From the NCBI RefSeq assembly GCF_001659685.2, contig NZ_LXYE02000061.1, positions 1 through 56,119 on the forward strand: 56,119 nt of DNA. The letters run 5' to 3'. Of this stretch, positions 51,570 through 56,119 are shown in pieces. Numbering within the stretch: the stretch's first letter is position 1; each line of letters opens with the position of its first letter. The stretch is from Labilibacter marinus (GTDB taxonomy: Bacteria > Bacteroidota > Bacteroidia > Bacteroidales > Marinilabiliaceae). The notes under the pieces were generated by a model. The model saw nothing but the letters and a program-made list of their open reading frames with translations, made no database searches and was not told where the DNA came from. A program made the translations under genes and the position numbers.

Positions 51570-52649
51570 TTACACTTCGTTGGCCGTTTTATAATCCGTA
51601 TATCCTTTTTCATCTGGCGAATAAAAGGAGTCGAAGTCGCCTTCTTTTAGGGGAATGCTTTTCTTAAAACGTTCAAGCAAGTCTGGGTTAGAAATAAAAG
51701 GGCGTCCAAAGGCAATCAAATCAGCGTTGCTGTTTTTAAGATCTTTTTCAGCCGTTTCAGAGTTGTAGCCACCGCAATGAATGATAGTTCCCGAAAATGC
51801 TGCTCGTATTTTTTCTTTTACTGACACAGGAACTTCCGGAGCTCCCATGGCTGAATGATCCACCAAATGAATATAAACGATGCCAATCTTATTCATCTCT
51901 TGGGCTAAAAACTCGTATGTTTCTTCTATATCATCAAAGGCAGTCATATCATTAAAAACACCATAAGGCGAATAACGAATACCCGTTTTATCTTTACCAA
52001 TAGCCAATGCTACTTTCTGAGCTACTTCAATCACAAAACGACACCTATTTTCTATACTACCGCCGTAATTATCATTTCGTTTGTTGGTGCAAGGGTTAAT
52101 AAATTGATCTAGCAAGTAACCATTGGCGCTATGCAGTTCAATGCCGTCTATTCCAGCTTTAATAGCATTAACTGAAGCTTGCACAAATTCATTTTGAGCT
52201 TCTTCAATATCACTTAATGTCATTTCTTTTGGAGTAGGGTAGCTTTGCATTCCATTTTTATCCGTATGTACTTCCCCACTTAAAGCCACGGCCGAAGGTG
52301 CCATGATGCAAGTACCTTCTTCCATATTGTCTGGGTGAGATACTCTGCCAGTATGCATGATTTGCATAAATATTTTACCTTCCTTTTGGTGGACTTGGTC
52401 TGCAATTAAGCGCCATCCATTAATTTGTGCATCATTAAATATGCCAGGTATTCGAGCGTATCCCAATCCATTGGGCGAAGGAGCAGTACCTTCTGTAATA
52501 ATTAAACCAGCGCCCGACCTCTGTCCATAATATTTAGCCATTAATTCATTCGGAATATTTTTGATAGCGCGGTTGCGTGTCATAGGAGCCATTACTGCTT
52601 TGTTTTTTAGAGTAATGGTACCCAATTGATAGTTGGAGTATAATAACAT
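51570..52649 (-). CDS. Old Yellow Enzyme ene-reductase (NemA-like)
   Basis: Protein of 359 aa, TIM-barrel flavoprotein. VMAPMTRNRAI (19-29), TEGTAPSPNGLGYARIPG, FMQIMHTGRVSHPDN, GIDGIELHSANGYLLDQFIN (with the HSANGYL substrate/FMN site) and FGRPFISNPDLLERF match the OYE family. It reduces activated C=C bonds with NAD(P)H. It is monocistronic, and the real substrate is unknown; in anaerobes it often serves electrophile stress. Confidence 0.94.
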   Translation of the reverse strand: MLLYSNYQLGTITLKNKAVMAPMTRNRAIKNIPNELMAKYYGQRSGAGLIITEGTAPSPNGLGYARIPGIFNDAQINGWRLIADQVHQKEGKIFMQIMHTGRVSHPDNMEEGTCIMAPSAVALSGEVHTDKNGMQSYPTPKEMTLSDIEEAQNEFVQASVNAIKAGIDGIELHSANGYLLDQFINPCTNKRNDNYGGSIENRCRFVIEVAQKVALAIGKDKTGIRYSPYGVFNDMTAFDDIEETYEFLAQEMNKIGIVYIHLVDHSAMGAPEVPVSVKEKIRAAFSGTIIHCGGYNSETAEKDLKNSNADLIAFGRPFISNPDLLERFKKSIPLKEGDFDSFYSPDEKGYTDYKTANEV

Positions 52650-52816
52650 GATAATAATTTTAAATAAGATTCTACATGAGAGAACTTAATTTAAAACAGC
52701 ATGCTTTAGTAAAAGTTTTGAGAGAAATGTAGATTATAAGTTGAGGGTGGTTAGGAAAGATATAACCATAATAATCGAAAGTTTATCTAAATAGTTGGTT
52801 CAGCTTTACTTTATAA

Positions 52817-53326
52817 TTAAAAGTCTTTTAAATAAAAAGCGGCTTTGTAACCTCTGAGTTCGTTGTAATCGTTGTATAATTCATAAGCAATCAGGATAGA
52901 ATGAATTCTCTTTTCCAGCCTTTTTGAATCTTCGTTGTAAACCCAGGTTTCCTTAAATTGTAGTTTTCCAACTCTATCTCTATTAAAGTTGATGTCATCT
53001 TCCAAGGCTTTAATATCATCTATATCTAAAGCTTCATTGTTGTAGTAGTGGTATGCTTTTTTCTTTCCGGTATATACCATCTCAAAAAGACTATTCACCA
53101 AATCTGCTTGTCGAACATCTTTTACTTTTAAGGATTCCCATTGGTTCAAACTATCAGGGTTGCTAATCAGAACCTCATAGGTAATGGTATCTGCCCACAC
53201 AATATCAGATTGTTGATAGGAAGTTTTTTCAGACTTCCTATCATTACATCCTGTAGCGCAAAAAAGTAGAAAAGTAAAAAATGTAATACATTTAATAGTG
53301 GTACGATAGTTAACCTTTCTCAACAT
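52817..53326 (-). CDS. Lipoprotein of unknown function in the pyrC operon
   Basis: Protein of 169 aa with lipobox ATGC (Cys27). The rest carries no domain I recognise. A segment KETWVYNEDSKRLEKRIHSI faintly resembles gliding-motility GldN-type proteins, but not enough to assign it. The gene starts 12 bp after pyrC in the same operon and is followed by about 165 bp without genes. Confidence 0.75.
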   Translation of the reverse strand: MLRKVNYRTTIKCITFFTFLLFCATGCNDRKSEKTSYQQSDIVWADTITYEVLISNPDSLNQWESLKVKDVRQADLVNSLFEMVYTGKKKAYHYYNNEALDIDDIKALEDDINFNRDRVGKLQFKETWVYNEDSKRLEKRIHSILIAYELYNDYNELRGYKAAFYLKDF

Positions 53327-53338
53327 GCGATTCTTATT

Positions 53339-54682
53339 TTATTGTTTTCTGAAACTTAATCGTTCACCTTTTTTATCGTCGTTAAAAATACCGTTGTGGT
53401 ATGCAAGGTGTCCATTCACAAAAGTGTGACTCACGTAATGTGAAAAATCCTGTCCCTCAAAAGGGCTCCATCCACATTTCGAATATAGGTTACCTTCGGC
53501 AACGGTCCATTTCGATTCTGGCTCTACAATAACCAAATCGGCCTTGTAACCTTCTCTAATGTATCCTCTGTCTTCAACTCTAAATAAAACAGCAGGGGCA
53601 TGACTCATTTTATCCACCACCTGTTCGTAAGTGAAAACACCTTGGTTTACCATTTCTAACATGGCTACCATGGCGTGTTGAACTAAGGGGCCTCCTGATG
53701 GAGCTTTAAAATATGTGCCTTGTTTTTCTTCTTTAGTATGAGGTGCATGGTCTGTAGCAACAACATCTAGGTTACCATTTTTCAATGCAGCCCTTAAGCT
53801 ATCTCTATCCTTTTTCGTTTTGATGGCAGGATTCCATTTTATCTTGGCTCCATGTTTTTTGTAATCTTCATCGCTAAACCAAAGGTGGTGTACACAAGCT
53901 TCTCCAGTAATTTTCTTATCTTCCAAAGGCATGTCTTTGTCTAAAAGTTCAAGCTCTTTAGCAGTAGTTAAATGCAAAATGTGCAAACGAGCTCCGTGTT
54001 TACGTGCTAGGGTCGATGCTTTTAATGATGATTTATAACAAGCCTCTTCCGAACGGATTAAATGATGCATCTCAAAAGGAACTTCTTCACCATACTTTTC
54101 TTTATAAGCTGCCATGTTAGCAACAATAGTATCTTCATCTTCGCAATGTGTGGCTATTAATGTAGGTGCTTTGGAAAAAATTTCGGCTAATGTTTTTTCA
54201 TTATCTACCAACATATTACCAGTAGAAGAACCCATAAACACTTTAACCCCACAAACTTTTGTTGGGTCTGTTTTAATAATCTCGTCTACATTATCATTGG
54301 TAGCTCCTAAATAAAAAGAGTAATTAGCAATAGACCTTTGCGAAGCTAGGGTGTATTTATCTTCTAAAACTTCATGCGTAGTAGCCTGAGGTTTGGTGTT
54401 GGGCATTTCCATAAATGAGGTGATGCCGCCAGCAACGGCTGCTCTTGCCTCCGTAAAAATTTCAGCCTTGTGTGTTAGGCCTGGCTCTCTAAAATGAACC
54501 TGATCGTCAATAGCGCCAGGAAGCAATAGTTTACCTTCTCCGTCTATTATATTATCAGCAACAGGTAAAGACTCGCCCTCTTTATATATACGTTCAATCT
54601 TATCCGCCGCAATTAAAATGCTACCCACATATGAGGTGCCTTCATTTATAATTCTAATGTTTTTGATTAATGTCAAGCTCAT
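53339..54682 (-). CDS. pyrC: Dihydroorotase with QVH metal motif
   Basis: Amidohydrolase of 447 aa that closes carbamoyl-aspartate to dihydroorotate in pyrimidine synthesis. GITSFMEMPNTKPQA, KVFMGSSTGNMLV (with the metal-bridging Lys in GVKVFMGSS), IATHCEDED, ARLHILHLTTAKE and VVATDHAPHTKEEK are typical. The first metal motif reads IDDQVHFREPG, so the usual HxH is QxH, as I recall for other Bacteroidota DHOases. The gene lies between a glycosyltransferase (51-bp gap) and a lipoprotein gene (12-bp gap). Allantoinase is less likely. Confidence 0.9.
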   Translation of the reverse strand: MSLTLIKNIRIINEGTSYVGSILIAADKIERIYKEGESLPVADNIIDGEGKLLLPGAIDDQVHFREPGLTHKAEIFTEARAAVAGGITSFMEMPNTKPQATTHEVLEDKYTLASQRSIANYSFYLGATNDNVDEIIKTDPTKVCGVKVFMGSSTGNMLVDNEKTLAEIFSKAPTLIATHCEDEDTIVANMAAYKEKYGEEVPFEMHHLIRSEEACYKSSLKASTLARKHGARLHILHLTTAKELELLDKDMPLEDKKITGEACVHHLWFSDEDYKKHGAKIKWNPAIKTKKDRDSLRAALKNGNLDVVATDHAPHTKEEKQGTYFKAPSGGPLVQHAMVAMLEMVNQGVFTYEQVVDKMSHAPAVLFRVEDRGYIREGYKADLVIVEPESKWTVAEGNLYSKCGWSPFEGQDFSHYVSHTFVNGHLAYHNGIFNDDKKGERLSFRKQ

Positions 54683-54733
54683 ACTACCTATTTGTTAACG
54701 CTTTAAATGAATTAGTTTAGTAAAATCCAGTAA

Positions 54734-55465
54734 CTATCGTTCGTATTTTTTAAACCAACTAGCTACTTTCATTTTAATCACTCCCCAAACGGCTTCGTTA
54801 AAAATACCACCGCTCATTTTCGAAGTTCCTACTTGTCTATCTGTAAAAACAATCGGAACCTCCGAAATGTTGAATCCATATTTCCAGGTAGTAAATTTCA
54901 TTTCAATCTGAAAAGCATATCCTTTCAATTTAATCTTATCTAAAGGAATGGTTTCTAAGGTGTGTCGTTGGTAGCATTTAAAACCTGCAGTAGTATCCAT
55001 AATCTTCATGCCAGTAATAAAGCGAACATAAACCGAAGCAAAATACGACATCAATACTCTGCCCATAGGCCAGTTAACCACATTAACACCCGATTTGTAT
55101 CTCGAACCAATCGCCAGATCTGCACCTTCTTTACAAGCTTCATATAGTGCAATCAGTTTCTCAGGAGGGTGAGAGAAGTCTGCATCCATCTCAAAAATGT
55201 AATCATACTTTTTGTCAATGGCCCATTTAAAACCAGTTAAGTATGCCGTTCCCAAACCTAGTTTTCCTTTGCGTTCTAATATATGTAGTTTGCCCTCGTA
55301 CTTTTCTGTCATCAATCGTTTAACAATGTCCGCAGTTCCATCGGGCGAATTATCTTCAATGATTAAAATATGGAACTCTTTAGGTAAGGCAAATACAACA
55401 TCAATAATAGATTCAATATTTTCCTTCTCGTTGTAGGTAGGTATAATAACTAAACTATCGCTCAC
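54734..55465 (-). CDS. GT2 polyprenol-phosphate mannosyltransferase-like glycosyltransferase
   Basis: Protein of 243 aa if translation begins at GTG 55465, giving MSDSLVIIPTYNEKENIES, the start typical of the family. An in-frame ATG at 55495 adds ten residues and cannot be excluded. The GT2 motifs are PTYNEKENI, IIEDNSPDGTADIV, KGKLGLGTAYLTGFKWAID, EMDADFSHPPEKL (DxD metal site), and GVNVVNWPMGRVLMSYFASV. It makes polyprenyl-phosphate mannose for envelope glycan or lipoprotein glycosylation. It leads the operon with pyrC and a lipoprotein gene. Confidence 0.92.
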   Translation of the reverse strand: MSDSLVIIPTYNEKENIESIIDVVFALPKEFHILIIEDNSPDGTADIVKRLMTEKYEGKLHILERKGKLGLGTAYLTGFKWAIDKKYDYIFEMDADFSHPPEKLIALYEACKEGADLAIGSRYKSGVNVVNWPMGRVLMSYFASVYVRFITGMKIMDTTAGFKCYQRHTLETIPLDKIKLKGYAFQIEMKFTTWKYGFNISEVPIVFTDRQVGTSKMSGGIFNEAVWGVIKMKVASWFKKYER

Positions 55466-55555
55466 TTTATATGACTTTATATTAAAAGAAAGCACGAATA
55501 TAATAACAACCGTAGTAACATAGTATGATTTTATACAATTTTCTTTAGGGCGTTC

Positions 55556-55742
55556 CCCTCAATCAGATATCTTTCCATAGGTGAAACGCGTATTTCGGGG
55601 CGGGCTTTACGTTACTACTCCTCGCTAAGTTTTATGAGCGAGGAGTGCTAGTATTATATAATGTAGCGGTATATATGTAATGTAGTATATATATGGAATA
55701 GCGCTGTGGGGTATTCTCTTCAATCCCTAACGCAGGGGGGAA
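55556..55742. repeat. REP-like intergenic element with hairpin
   Basis: ACTCCTCGCT (55617-55626) and AGCGAGGAGT (55637-55646) form a perfect 10-bp stem. It is preceded by CGGGGCGGGCTTTACG and followed further on by CAATCCCTAACGCAGG. The layout recalls GC-rich repeat elements I have seen between genes in Bacteroidota. Only one copy lies in this window. A partial direct repeat (TAATGTAG with TATATATG) follows at about 55657-55695. Confidence 0.45.
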
Positions 55743-55902
55743 GCATAAAATAAGGAGTGTTTTGTATATGCTTATATTTAAAATATCCAGTATTAAATGT
55801 TTGATTTTTTTTAGATGAAAAAAAAATATCGCCCTAAGTGTTTGTTTTCGAGGGAGTAATTATCGAGGATCTTAAGGATGTGAAATAAAGTGAGAATAAA
55901 AT

Positions 55903-55934
55903 TTTGAAAACAAATAAAAAGTCACTTATCTTTG
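55903..55934 (+). promoter_or_regulatory. Strong promoter P1 of a probable downstream rRNA operon
   Basis: TTTG, 20 nt, TATCTTTG (55927-55934) matches the Bacteroidota consensus fully and is followed by CACCCGCTTT. The leader continues with GAAAGG and CAAACTGA and recurs 146 bp downstream with few changes. Confidence 0.8.
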
Positions 55935-56047
55935 CACCCGCTTTAAAAGAAAGGCGCTATTCAAACTGACTTATTGAGCTCTTGTGTTGATTGAAAAAAC
56001 AATCAAATATGAAGAGTAAAATTTTTTCAAAAAAAAGTAAAATATTT

Positions 56048-56080
56048 TTTGGAAGTTAAAATGAAAAGTGTTTATCTTTG
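56048..56080 (+). promoter_or_regulatory. Strong promoter P2 of a probable downstream rRNA operon
   Basis: TTTG, 21 nt, TATCTTTG (56073-56080), then CACCCGCTTT and the same short leader as P1. Tandem near-identical promoters with TATCTTTGCACCCGC are, to my knowledge, typical of Bacteroidota rRNA operons. The window ends about 40 nt later, before any rRNA. Confidence 0.8.
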
Positions 56081-56119
56081 CACCCGCTTTGAACGAAAGG
56101 TGTGATACAAACTGAGATG

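Noticed and set aside
52817-53326. GldN-type gliding-motility protein
   Set aside because: Only a short segment resembles it, and no gld gene is nearby. Kept as a lipoprotein of unknown function.
1-56119. tRNA genes, rRNA, CRISPR array
   Set aside because: No cloverleaf-like sequence, regular direct-repeat array or rRNA segment could be supported. The rRNA operon is only predicted beyond the right edge.

Overview
The window comes from an AT-rich, fermentative member of the Bacteroidota, probably near Marinilabiliales or Marinifilaceae. Five things point there. Promoters fit the Bacteroidota consensus TTTG-N19-21-TAnnTTTG. Lineage-typical families are present (a DUF4494 protein, a probable DUF5723 outer-membrane protein, a FecI/FecR pair beside an STN protein, glycine-lipid acyltransferases). 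The dihydroorotase has a QVH metal motif in place of HxH. Several SPII lipoproteins occur. The coaX-OMP-TPR-lptC-CNNM-ppiD gene string is also familiar from this phylum. I see no tRNA, CRISPR array, transposase or integrase gene.

Region 1 (1-5771) is an accessory island that looks like an integron-type gene-cassette array. Four divergent attC-like elements (1-172, 745-879, 2949-3089, 5649-5771) are long imperfect hairpins whose outer boxes end in AAC and begin with GTT. They delimit three units: a HEPN-like protein; a type II R-M pair of an HTH-C5 methyltransferase and an EcoO109I-like endonuclease; and a second R-M pair of a XamI-like endonuclease and an Eco57I-like N6-adenine methylase. The bases at the two inner edges of each unit are complementary to each other (9/9, 9/9 and 13/14), as expected if each unit once circularised through a single recombination site. 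This is the most interesting feature of the window.

Region 2 (5772-17540) covers lipids and fermentation: glycine-lipid acyltransferases (glsA/glsB-like), a small zinc-ribbon-like protein, pyruvate formate-lyase with its activase and a formate channel (pflB-pflA-focA), two outer-membrane proteins, and a fused FAD/Fe-S lactate-dehydrogenase-type oxidoreductase. Region 3 (17549-30030) is mixed: an orphan histidine kinase, lipoproteins, a tail-less SSB, rlmN, a thioesterase, a ferredoxin-NADP reductase-like flavoprotein, a LamG-endonuclease/phosphatase lipoprotein, an ECF sigma/FecR/STN trio, an ACP-like protein lacking the carrier serine, and a DUF4494 protein with an internal duplication.

Region 4 (30486-49015) holds a roughly 1160-residue protein that is probably pyrophosphate-type PEP carboxykinase, then the minus-strand envelope operon coaX to ppiD, a REC-PAS regulator, mfd, and a histidine kinase overlapping a secreted CAP-domain protein. 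With PFL and FocA, a PPi-PEPCK would link PEP/oxaloacetate exchange to mixed-acid fermentation.

Region 5 (49083-56119) contains fbp and aspartate kinase (divergent), an Old Yellow Enzyme, and a glycosyltransferase-dihydroorotase-lipoprotein operon. It ends in an intergenic tract with a REP-like hairpin element and two near-identical strong promoters with matching leaders, which very probably drive an rRNA operon just beyond the right edge.
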